Shown piece after piece: positions 26,368-35,383 of a stretch of DNA of 64,000 nt; position 1 is the first letter of the stretch, and each line of letters opens with the position of its first letter. The notes under the pieces are model-generated. The model made no database searches, was not told the DNA's origin, and saw only the letters and a list, made by a program, of their open reading frames with translations. The DNA comes from Brasenia schreberi (lineage: Eukaryota; Streptophyta; Magnoliopsida; Nymphaeales; Cabombaceae): positions 5,416,001 to 5,480,000 of the forward strand of contig JAYKKT010000046.1 of NCBI GenBank assembly GCA_036023115.1, read 5' to 3'. The translations under genes were made by a program, and so were the position numbers.

Positions 26368-27924
26368 ATGCCTACAAAGAAGCAAATATATTCAGATCGC
26401 GATGGTGTCCCTCGGTGGGTCAACAAGCACGTCTTCAGGTTTCATCATCATAAAAGGAGGATGGCTCTGCAGACTGCGGGCAGTGTGGTGGTTACTCAGG
26501 ATGGTAGCGGAGACTACCGCAGTATCAACCAGGCCGTTGCAGCTGCTCCTACTAATAACGACGGTAGCAAGGGTTTTTTCGTGATACAAGTAAAGGCGGG
26601 AGTGTACAAGGAGTATGTGACTATAGATAAAAAGAAGAAATACATAATGATGATCGGAGATGGCATCGGCAAGACCATCATCACCGGCAGCAAAAGCGTC
26701 GGTGGTGGATCCACCACTTTCAATTCTGCAACTCTTGGTGAGCGGCCTTGGTTCGGTTTCTATTTCCTTAGGTTCACGCAAACACACACACACATTTATT
26801 TATGCCGCCCGAACAACTAACTAATTATTCTATTTTTTTAATGTATAAATAACAAGCTAAAAAAGATCAAGACTCGTTAACTTTGGACCTCATCATAACA
26901 AGTATGTTTATAAGAACATATGTCAAAAGTCAACTTCAAGGTTCAAAATGATGCATATATGCGCTCACATATAAATATATTTATATATATCTGTTTGCAT
27001 GTGGGCGAGTGGCCCAGGGAACAAATTGACTACTTAAAATTTCTCGTGTATAGATGATAAGCTAAAAGGATTTAACAGTAGTTAACGTTGGGCCTCATTA
27101 TAACCGTGATATTTATAAGGCGTTTGTATCAACGATATATTTCAAGGTTTATATATATATAATCCAGCTAAAAATGTGGTTTATATGATGGAAATGTCAC
27201 ATACACGGGCACGCGCTGACACAAACATAAATTGAAGCTTAATTAGACGTGGTTTGTTTTGTCAGCGGTAGTAGGGGAAGACTTTGTTGCAATTGGCATC
27301 ACGGTGCGCAACACAGCTGGGCCATCGAATCATCAGGCAGTGGCTGTAAGGAGTGGCGCAGACCGTTCTGCTTTCTACAAATGCAGCTTTGAGGGATACC
27401 AAGACACTCTCTACCCCCACTCCCTCCGCCAATTCTACAGAGAGTGCGATATCTATGGCACCGTCGACTTTATCTTCGGAAACGCCGCCGTCGTCTTCCA
27501 GAACTGCAACATCTACGCCCGGCTGCCCAACCATGCCCAATTCAACACTTTGACGGCACAAGGCCGAACCGACCCGAACCAGAACACTGGCACCTCTATC
27601 ATGAACTGCAACATCCTTTCTACTCCTGAATTATCCAATAATTCTAACGTTAAGACGTTCCTTGGTAGGCCGTGGAAGCAGTACTCAAGAACCGTCTTCA
27701 TGCAATCCTATCTTGGTAGTTTGATCGACCCTGCCGACTGGTCCCCGTGGTTTGGCGACTTTGCTCTAAAAACGTTATACTACGGTGAGTATAGCAACCA
27801 GGGGCCTGGTGCTGATACTGGACGGAATTTCACATGGCCGGGATTTCATGTGATGACGGCAAAAATGCCAGGCGATAGCTCACCTGCCTTGGGAAAGGTA
27901 CCTAAAATATTCCTCTCCAAGTAA
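26368..27924 (+). pseudogene. Truncated PME lacking PMEI domain and C-terminus (PME gene 3)
   Basis: Exon 1 homology starts only at the linker before the pectinesterase domain (DGVPRWVNKHVF); there is no signal peptide and no PMEI domain upstream. The first ATG is 26368, donor G|GTGAGC after 26737, acceptor GTCAG ending 27265, and exon 2 runs from 27266. The frame stays open through GYQDTLYPHSLRQF, VDFIFGN and LGRPWKQY, so the catalytic residues are present. Homology stops at about 27864, after FHVMTAK. A SINE-like sequence (GATAGCTCACCTGCC) then follows and the frame ends at 27924, about 55 residues early. The 342-residue reading frame is therefore intact but lacks both ends. It is most likely a pseudogene. 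A GA-rich tract and (TA)n(GA)n lie upstream. Confidence 0.85.
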
Positions 27925-28234
27925 AAAAAAAATCATCATTAGTCTACAAAGACCAAAGACCATCCTATGCACCTTATGGGAGTCGAACTCCTCAGAAAAG
28001 GCTGTTGTGGGGTTTTGTGTGTGTGCGGGAACAAATGCACAATTCCAAGACAGACACGTGAATCAAAATCGCGACCTACCATGACCATATAGGATATGAA
28101 TTATCAAGCAGTCGAGAAATATTCATTGCATAAAACCAAAACCAGATAACTGAAAAAATGGACACGTATATTTATTCCTCATCTCTCTTTATATATATAT
28201 AATACCGACAGGTCACAGGAGATCAGGGCACTAG
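27865..28234. other. SINE-like debris after PME gene 3
   Basis: The segment begins with GATAGCTCACCTGCCTTGGG, similar to the SINE-like copy at 33505-33612 (AATAGCTCACCTGACTAGGG). A poly(A) run follows at 27924-27933. A GGGAGTCGAACTCC box-B-like motif sits at about 27977-27990. It may be the insertion that ended PME gene 3. No gene is seen. Confidence 0.35.
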
Positions 28235-28397
28235 CTAGTTAGCTACATGGAGGCGCACCAATTTCTTGGCGGAGCTGTGGTCGGAGCCCTCCTGGGCGTG
28301 CCGCAGACTGTTGCCAAGCTTCCCCGCCGCATCCGAGTATCGAATCCTGCAGACACCGTAGGCCCTTCTGTAGCGCTCCTCGTTGTTGTTCAATATC
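28235..28397 (-). pseudogene. PMEI / invertase-inhibitor relic, 3' half
   Basis: Minus-strand frame with AYGVCRIRYSDAAGKL followed by NSLRHAQEGSDHSSAKKL. This resembles the second half of the PMEI domain, where a cysteine and tyrosine (C...Y..A...L) sit in helix 4-5. It is GC-richer than its surroundings. At 28392-28397 it meets the copia gag at the shared motif AATATC (GATATT on the minus strand). Its 5' half is found on the plus strand at 35037-35383, and the frames agree across the motif. The frame ends early (stop at 28235-28237), so the usual C-terminal helices are missing. The product would have inhibited PME or invertase in the apoplast or vacuole. Confidence 0.65.
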
Positions 28398-29580
28398 CTA
28401 ATTAGGCAATCCTCTATGTACATTAATATTATTGTTTTAGTTATGGTATCATCTCAAAGGAATGCTTTGTATGCATCATTTTCTTCTTATGAATGATGCA
28501 GTCAAACTAGGTGGTAGGATTGTATCCTTTAAAACATAATTTATATATTCAATTGTAAGTACTAAAGGGACACATCTTTTCCATAAAAGTTTAGATCATT
28601 CAGTTTTTTTGTTTTTGTCAACTCCGATATAGAAATTTTAGAGCTCATTTTAATTTGTTTGGTAAAAATAATAATAGGACGGTTTAAGAAAAAAGAAAAA
28701 ATAACCAACCACGTGTATTAGTAGACAATACTAGTTTACAACAATTTACAGATACTATTTGAAAAATTATGTCTAAGTACCTATGAGTATTTTCAGTTGA
28801 TACTTAGATATCAAATGAAAAAATTCTTAATTTGACTTTATTATTTTAGAATCAACCAATAGATGAATCTATAATCTTTCTTTTTATTTCATGCTACTGT
28901 AATTTCTTAAGAAACCTTAGGGGCAAACTAGAAATTTTACTCTTCTGTCCTGTTTTAAAATTTTTCAAAAAAACTCATGGCAGAATAGTAAAAACTCACC
29001 TGCTTTTCTTATAAAATGCATGAATGATTGAGGGTAAATTCATAATTATACCCTTTAGCTTGTTTTTAATTTTTTTTAAAAAGAAATGGGTGGTACTATT
29101 TTTTACGCAGTAGCAAATCTGTGAATTTTCAACCATATAGGGGTAACTTCATACTTTCATAGTATGGTATTTCATAAATTTCAAAAACTAGAAGAGGATA
29201 GTTTTTTCTTTTCATCGGATGAAATTATCTTTTTACTTAAAAATATCTAGGATTTTTATAATTTCATTTAGTGGCAGATTTGAAATTTTAAAGAATGCTA
29301 GGGGCAAAATAGACTTTTAAGCCCATTGCCCAAAACGATTTCTGGGAAACCGTCAGCGGTTTCGGCATCGATGGTTTTTCAATCGTGGTTTAAAAAACTG
29401 TTGAGCGGTTTTAAATGACAAGGAGGAGAGAGAGAAGGAGAGAGGTGCGGATAGGGGAGAGAGAGAAAGAGAGGGAGAGAGGCGATGGGGAGAGAGAGTA
29501 GAGGGGGAGAAGAGAGAGAGAGAGACAAGGGAGAGAGTTGGTCTTTCTAATGAGTTTGTCGCTCTCTTTCTCTTGCCGCT

Positions 29581-29724
29581 CTCCGCCTTCTCTTGCCTTT
29601 CACTGGGCTTATTGCTCCGCCTTCTTTTATCTTTCCCTGGGTTTACTGCTTCGCCTTCTCTTGCTTCTTGGCTAGGCTTACTATTTCGCTTTCTCTTGTC
29701 TTTGGTTGGGCTCAATGCTCTGCC
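29581..29724 (-). repeat. Copia leader minisatellite, 34-35-bp unit, 4 copies
   Basis: CTCCGCCTTCTCTTGC-like units start at 29581, 29615, 29649, 29684 and, in part, 29718. They lie between the GA-rich leader and the primer-binding site, at the place that corresponds to the array at 10804-10940. Confidence 0.7.
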
Positions 29725-29774
29725 TATTTTTTTTGTTGTTAATTTGACTGTTCTTATATGTAGGTTTTCGACAA

Positions 29775-29790
29775 CCTCACTATGATACCA
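29775..29790 (-). other. Copia primer-binding site
   Basis: The minus strand reads TGGTATCATAGTGAGG just after the LTR end (...GCAACA plus one base). This resembles the complement of the 3' end of initiator methionine tRNA (TGGTATCAGAGC), the usual copia primer. Confidence 0.8.
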
Positions 29791-29791
29791 G

Positions 29792-30215
29792 TGTTGCATC
29801 GAGATCGACATTGATGCTTGCGTGAATGCTGGAGTTTGCAGTGAAAGGTGTCGGAAGATGTGTAGAGTGAAAAAAAGAGAAGAAGAGAGAATGAGAGGGG
29901 TTGTTTACACCTTTCCCGCAGACGGCTCAGTTTCCAGCATACGACTTTCTCATGAAAGATTTCTCTTTTTCGATTTGTGTATATCTATATTTTTCTTGAT
30001 CCTACTCTCTTCGGTATTTATGGAGAGTGATCACGATTTCATCTTTTTGAATTACTCATTTCAGCTTTTTGTTACATGTCGTTTTTCTAATTTTTTAATG
30101 TATACATTTTAAATCTTTTATACCTTTTGTATATCTTTTGTATATGTAACTTTTTTGCTCGGATTTATAGGCGAGAATGGTCATATTATGCGTTAGAGAG
30201 AAACCTTAAAATTCA
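29792..30215 (-). repeat. 5' LTR of the split copia (partial)
   Basis: The reverse complement matches 38791-39271 along most of its length, for example ATCGTGATCACTCTC before the TATA box (CATAAATACC) and AATATGACCATTCT near its 5' side. The outer 60 or so bases are not recognisable, so the 5' end is estimated. Confidence 0.75.
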
Positions 30216-31063
30216 TTTGAAATATCATTTTCATTAGATCAGTCCAAGTTGCTTGTTAATCATCTGTGCTTTTTCTATTTTTGTTGGAGATTTTACCAAT
30301 AACGGTATATTATGGCTATGGGTGACCCAGAGCATTGATAATGCAATAGAAATCCTATCAGTGTCTTGATTCTTTCTGGTGTAACCGCCATTAATGGGTG
30401 GCAGTGTCACAAATAGCACGACGGATTACAGTTAAACCCAGCCTGGCTGACCTCGAGTAAGATCCATATTTTCTATGAAACATAGCAAAACAATCTGAAG
30501 GAATGATCTCTAAGATCACACTAGGAGGTATAGCTACAAATTGTTTGAGTGCCAAGACCGGCCGTTACGGCAGAAGTGAGGGGCTGCCCTTTATTCCCGG
30601 AGATTTGCTCAACTCTCTATTATGGCACCCGTGCATATCAAAACGGATAAAACCGGCAATTTTTGGATTTTAATCTACAATCCTTGACATTGTAATCTCA
30701 ATGCTCATGATCACACTCCACCGACCTCCCCACTTTTGGAGCGTCCATCTCAGAGGATATTATCAGAGAGAGAGAGAGTTGTCTCTGGTACGGAGGTATG
30801 AAAAAGAGAGAGAAAGAGAGAGGAGCAAGCTTTCTCCTTGCATTGTTATATTTTGCTTCATGCAGGAGATCAGGCCAGGCACCAACTTCATTGTGAGATT
30901 TGATTCATCAAGAAAGACGCAGCAGGAAAGGTGGCTTTTCCTTCAGATATACGTGATTTTGATCCAAAGGTAAGAGTGCCCAGTTTTGTTCATGTGCAAT
31001 TGAGTGCAAACCAACAAGGACACAAAAAATTCTATTGGTCCTTGTAAATAAAAGGCAGGAAAA
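30216..31063. other. 5' flank of PME gene 4
   Basis: No gene is recognised. GA-rich tracts lie at 30762-30775 and 30803-30820. An acceptor-like CATGCAG (ending about 30866) and a donor-like AAAG|GTAAGA (about 30969) frame a 100-base segment that could be a 5'-UTR exon of PME gene 4; this is a guess. No convincing TATA box is near the start codon. Confidence 0.3.
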
Positions 31064-33414
31064 ATGATTATGGATGACATAGACAATTTGGCGAAGAAAA
31101 AGAATATCAGGTGGAGGAGGATATGTTTCTGTTTCTTCTCCATCATATTCATGGCTGCAGCAGGAATTGGCATTGCCTCGGCCGTCGTGGGAGCAAATAG
31201 AAGCCATGACACCAACGACGAGGACGATCAAAATGGCTCATCTTCAGACTCAATCTCTACGATATGTGCAGAGACAGATTATAAGGACGAATGCATCGCT
31301 GGCCTATCAACAGCATTACTTTATGATTCATCTGTTGGCCGTCCAATGGAATTGATAAAGACAACATTTGGGCTCACAATCTATGAACTAGAAAAAGCAT
31401 TGAATCTTACCATTGAAGCTGCTTCAACCCAGAAGAATTCAACTGATTCCATGAAACTTCAGTCTCTTATTGATTGTCGAGAACTCCTACAATATGCTAT
31501 CGAGGAGCTTCAAGATTGTATGAATGCCATCTCTTCGATTGATCTTAAAGAACTTCCAAATCGAAGAGATGATCTTAGGAATTGGTTAGGAGCTGTCTTG
31601 TCCTACCAAAGTTCATGTGTTGATGGCCTAAGGTATGACCCAATGAACACAACCATTCAGAATGGAGTTATCAATGCTACAAAGCTCACTAGCAATACTC
31701 TTGCTATAGTTACGGAGATCACATCAATTCTCACCAATCTTCACTCTGGTTCGAAGTTGAGCCGTAAACTCACTGAGAACGATGAAAAAATTCCGTGCCT
31801 TGATCACCAACAAGATAGAACAGGCTACCCATCCTGGTTTGAATTGAGATACAGAAAGCTCATAGTTCTGCATGATTCAGGCAAAGTGACACCAAATGCT
31901 GTGGTAGCCAAGGATGGAAGCGGGCAATTCATAACGATATCTGCAGCCCTTGAAGCAATGACTTCACAGTACGAAGGTAGTAGGTATGTGATTTATGTAA
32001 AAGAAGGCATTTATGAAGAGCAAGTCATTGTGACAAAGAAGATGAAGAACGTTCTGATGTATGGTGATGGACCAAGGAAGACTATCGTCACCTGTCACAA
32101 AAATTTTGTGGATGGAACAACCACCTACCAGACGGCTACATTTGGTAAGTACTTTAGGATTATATTTTCCATATAAACATGGGTGAAACTGCACGCTAAT
32201 ACACTCTCAATCAAAAGCTATTTTAGCAGTAACTCTTGGTCAGTTCAAGTGGTTTGACACTTGTTCCCCTCAAGCAATTCTCGAGTTCGAGTCTTGTGAA
32301 TGGAGCAAATCAGCGCTGAAAGAGCTTTACCCCTGCAGTGGGCCGACCCGGCTCTTAGTCAGGGTCCTTTAGGCTCCCGGATACCAGCAATGCGCTTCAC
32401 AAAAAAAGAAAACTATTTTAACAGCTCCATCAGATCTCTGCAAAGCTAGCTGTTTCATTACTCTGTCTAGGGGATCTTTATGTCAAACGATGGATCAGGC
32501 TGTCACACCAAACTCTTCCGGGAAATTTAGTTATTTCCCTCTGTTTGCAATTGTATTAACAAGTTAAGAATATTCAGAAGCAGCATCCCCTTGTTCATTC
32601 ACTTAATACAAGGAAAGAATTTCCAAGAAACCACGTTATTCACTTCCTCTGTTTTGGACTAGCAAGTTCAAATATCATCTGAAACATATTCTCATTTATT
32701 GGCTTTGGCATTTCAGCGGCAATTGGTGATGGCTTCATCGCGAAGTCAATGGGATTCCGGAACACAGCAGGGGCAGCAAAGAACCAATCAGTTGCCCTTA
32801 GGGTGCAATCAGACAAGTCTGCTTTCTTTGATTGTCTAATAGATGGGTTCCAAAACACTCTTCATGCACAAGCCCATCGCCAATTCTACAAAAACTGCGT
32901 TATCTCAGGCACAAGAGACTTCATCTTCGGTGACTCTGCTACATTTCTGCAAAACTGCACCATTTTTGTTAAAAGACCAATGGATCATCAACAGAACACA
33001 ATCACAGCTCAAGCAAGGAGTGACAAGAGAAGCCCAACGGGAATAATTATACAGAATTGCCAAATTGTGCCACATGCTAAGCACTCGCCGGTTAGATCGA
33101 ATACACCCACGTATCTAGGCCGTCCCTTGAAGCAGTACTCAAGATCAGTGGTGATGGAATCAAATTTAGGTGAATTGATCAACCCACAAGGATGGATTTC
33201 TTTAGATGGTAGCTTTGCTTTGGACACATTATTCTTTGCGGAGTATGGAAACAAGGGGCCTGGTGCTGACACTAGTAAAAGGGTGAGATGGAAAGGTTAC
33301 AAAGTGATCACCAGCAGATCAGAGGCACTTAATTATACAGCTGGTAACTTCATTCAAGGTGGACAGTGGCTGAAGAGAGTTGGAATACCTTATGTGCTTG
33401 GCTTACTCAACTGA
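31064..33414 (+). CDS. Divergent PME-like protein, catalytic Asp replaced (PME gene 4)
   Basis: Exons 31064-32144 and 32717-33414 encode 592 residues; donor G|GTAAGT, acceptor TTTCAG, phase 1 at the family position. The N-terminus is basic (KKKNIRWRR) and then hydrophobic (about 20-43), so it is more a signal anchor than a simple signal peptide. PMEI cysteines are C68, C77, C138 and C185. A basic RKL processing-like site is at 234-236. The pectinesterase domain spans about 278-592 and reaches the normal C-terminus. Two key residues differ: the usual QDTL aspartate is asparagine (N407 in DGFQNTLH), and the tryptophan of LGRPW is leucine (L498 in LGRPLKQY). Q384, Q406, D428 (RDFIFG) and R496 are kept. 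The open frame without stops suggests selection. It may be a weak or inactive PME, or act through its PMEI part. It lies within the inverted block. Confidence 0.9.
32230..32412 (+). mobile_element. SINE with target-site duplication, in PME gene 4 intron
   Basis: A 183-base unit has a box-A-like TGGTCAGTTCAAGTGG near its start, a box-B-like GAGTTCGAGTC, a GC-rich tRNA-unrelated body and an A-rich tail. Direct repeats flank it: CTATTTTAGCAG (32218-32229) and CTATTTTAACAG (32413-32424), 11 of 12 identical. These are the marks of a SINE inserted by LINE machinery. Confidence 0.85.
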
Positions 33415-33995
33415 TATTATGTGATCATTCATTTGGGGTTTTGGTGGTTCATAAATGGGAAGAAAGCTGTATATGGCGTAGAGGTGAAGGAGGTTTTCAC
33501 TGGACTGCACAAAGAGCAATAGCTCACCTGACTAGGGGATCGACTCTGAAGGTCACGAACTCGATACCTGGATTCGGCCTTACTGTCGGAGCAAAGAAAA
33601 GGTTTTCATTTTCACGATGCTGACAAGTCCTCAAGATCATTAGAAGCTCAAATATGTTCTGTATATGACCTTGCTATAGGGAGCCTGTGCATCAATATGA
33701 GAGCGATATTGTCAAACATTGCTGTATACCCTATCCTTATGTAAATGAGGCAGATGACACTGTATATATGTTTCTCATTTCATTGTGACGCTCATTGTCT
33801 CGTAACGGTTTGACCATATTAGCACTATAGAATAGGAGGTGAGCACAAAAAGCACTAACCTGGCTAGGGGTCAATATGCAACTTGGAGGTCATGAGTTTG
33901 ATACCTGGGATGTGCATCTGGATTCAGCCTCCCTATTATACCAAAGAAGATATAGAGAAAGTAACAGGTGTAAGGGTTTCTCATCATCATCTTTG
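33415..33995 (+). mobile_element. Two related SINE-like copies downstream of PME gene 4
   Basis: Segments at about 33505-33612 and 33835-33960 share an order of motifs. They are GCACAAAGAGCA, then CACCTGACTAGGGG or AACCTGGCTAGGGG, then a box-B-like GGTCACGAACTCGATACC or GGTCATGAGTTTGATACC, then a GGATTCAGCC-type segment. They differ from the intronic SINE. No clear target-site duplications were found, so the boundaries are approximate. Confidence 0.5.
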
Positions 33996-34530
33996 ATGCA
34001 TCTAAGAAAACTAAGATTCTTAGTTTTGTTCTCTCTATATTTAGTTATCCTAAAAATATATCTTTTACATTTTTTTTAGTTAAGCTTTTTATATAAATTC
34101 TTTCAAATTTCAGCTTTTACTTCACTAACGGCCTTTTTAGTTTCTTTCTTTGCTTTCTTATAAATGTCTCAAGTTTCACTAGCCTTCTTGGCATAATGCA
34201 ATTTGTAACATGACTTTTTGTTTTGATTTTATTTTGCACCACTTCACTCCATCACGAAGTTTCTTTTTGTACCGGTATGCCTCTCTTAGATTCGTCTAAT
34301 ATATCTTTTGCCACTTCTCTAATATGTATAAATATATTGTTACACATATCATAAGGTAGGTGTACCTACTTAATTTCAAGCATCTCCTTTAAGAATTTTT
34401 TATTTAAATATATCTTCTTCCCTACCGTCTAGTCTGAATAACTCTATGCATATATTATTCTTTATCCACTTTTTACTATTAAAAGTAGAGGTTGAGTTAT
34501 TAAGCTTTTTATTGAAATTACCTTGTAATA
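33996..34530 (-). mobile_element. RTE-clade LINE fragment
   Basis: The plus-strand sequence matches 61190-61730, the minus-oriented RTE copy, over about 530 bases with moderate divergence. For example, CACTAACGGCCTTTTTAG here corresponds to CACTAACGGCCTTTTTCG there. It covers only the segment between endonuclease and reverse transcriptase and is truncated at both ends. Confidence 0.8.
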
Positions 34531-35036
34531 CGAGAGAGATACAAAATCAATCAATTGGTTGCTTTTATTGCAAATGGCCCTAGAGGCTGAAGTTTTTTGG
34601 ATAAAAGTGGGGTTACATCATGTGATCTGAGACATCATGATCTAGCACCATAGCGCTTCATTCATGTCATGAAGATATAACAAGAATAATGAAGTTTCGG
34701 GTTCAGACCACAAACTACGACGCCACTTGATCCATGGACACGATCTATTAATGAAGCCCCCATTACAGGCTTAGTTTAGCGTAGACGATCTATCGTGATC
34801 TGAGAGTCATGTTTAGGTTAGAGTAGACGACGATCAATTCAAATCTACAAAATAGGAAAACCAAGCATATGCATTGCGTTCACTTGGTCCACATTTAAAC
34901 AACCACACCTAGAATTCATGGCCAAGACCCAAAAATAACTTTCACTTGGTCTCTATTTAAACAACCCGAATGCCTCTCATTCATGCATTAATAAGAGCCT
35001 CTGTCACAAAGAAAGGTCGTCTAAGTTGATTGCAGC
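34531..35036. other. 5' flank of the PMEI relic
   Basis: No gene. Two similar stretches, CACTTGGTCCACATTTAAAC (34910-34925 region) and CACTTGGTCTCTATTTAAAC (about 34950), contain ATTTAAA and lie 80-130 bases before the PMEI start, where a promoter would be expected. Confidence 0.3.
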
Positions 35037-35383
35037 ATGAATTCAGCAAGGTTTCAGAACTCTCTCGGACTCAAGCTATGCCTCCTCTATCTCTTCATCC
35101 TCTGCACCTTCTTCCCCGCAGAGGCGTTGCCCAGGCGAGGTATACCATCCCGGCCACGCCTAGGATGGCGAAGTTTGCAGGAAAAACCAAACCAATCTAA
35201 ACGATACACGCATTGATCTTGTATGCTCAAAAACACGGTTCTATAAACTCTGCATTAGACTCTCACTACCGACCCCCGGCACGCGACCGGTGCCGACACT
35301 GCCACTCTGGTCGTCACGGCCATAAAATCGACTATGGAGAAGGCCAGGTAGACGTCTCTTCTCATAGGCAGTAGGCTGATATT
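35037..35383 (+). pseudogene. PMEI / invertase-inhibitor relic, 5' half
   Basis: ATG at 35037 opens a signal-peptide-like start (KLCLLYLFILCTFFPAEA, cleavage about residue 30). In the +1 frame follows LVCSKTRFYKLCIRLS (about 35218-35265), the first cysteine pair of a PMEI domain with the usual eight residues between them. Back in the first frame comes TTDPRHATGADTATLVV and STMEKA (35265-35345), matching the DPR...AD...A helix of the family. So two compensating frameshifts have broken the gene, and a TAG follows at 35347-35349. At 35378-35383 (GATATT) it stops and copia gag begins. The missing 3' half lies at 28235-28397 on the minus strand. Taken alone the first frame would give a 59-residue secreted peptide, but the PMEI remains explain it better. 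Confidence 0.75.

Larger units (their letters stand above)
28397..30215 (-). mobile_element. Split copia element, 5' half (inverted)
   Basis: On the minus strand, from right to left, it has a 5' LTR (about 30215-29792), a primer-binding site (29790-29775), a leader with a minisatellite and purine-rich tracts, and the gag start. The gag frame ends at YIEDCLIRI, where the related copia at 9416-9694 has YMEDDLIRV and continues. The continuation (FEEYKITKELF) lies at 35381 on the plus strand. The two parts are halves of one element separated by an inversion. Confidence 0.85.

Noticed and set aside
27970..28005. tRNA gene
   Set aside because: A T-arm-like GGGAGTCGAACTCC is present, but no cloverleaf, anticodon arm or acceptor stem could be paired. 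A SINE fragment is more likely.
29353..29811. A 152-residue minus-strand frame rich in K, R and S
   Set aside because: It is the copia leader minisatellite and purine-rich tract read through.
30701..30973. A coding exon upstream of PME gene 4
   Set aside because: Splice-like borders exist but no recognisable protein in any frame. At best a 5'-UTR exon.
35037..35216. A 59-residue secreted peptide gene
   Set aside because: The signal peptide is convincing. However, PMEI cysteine and DPR motifs follow within 50 bases in neighbouring frames, so a broken PMEI gene is the simpler reading.
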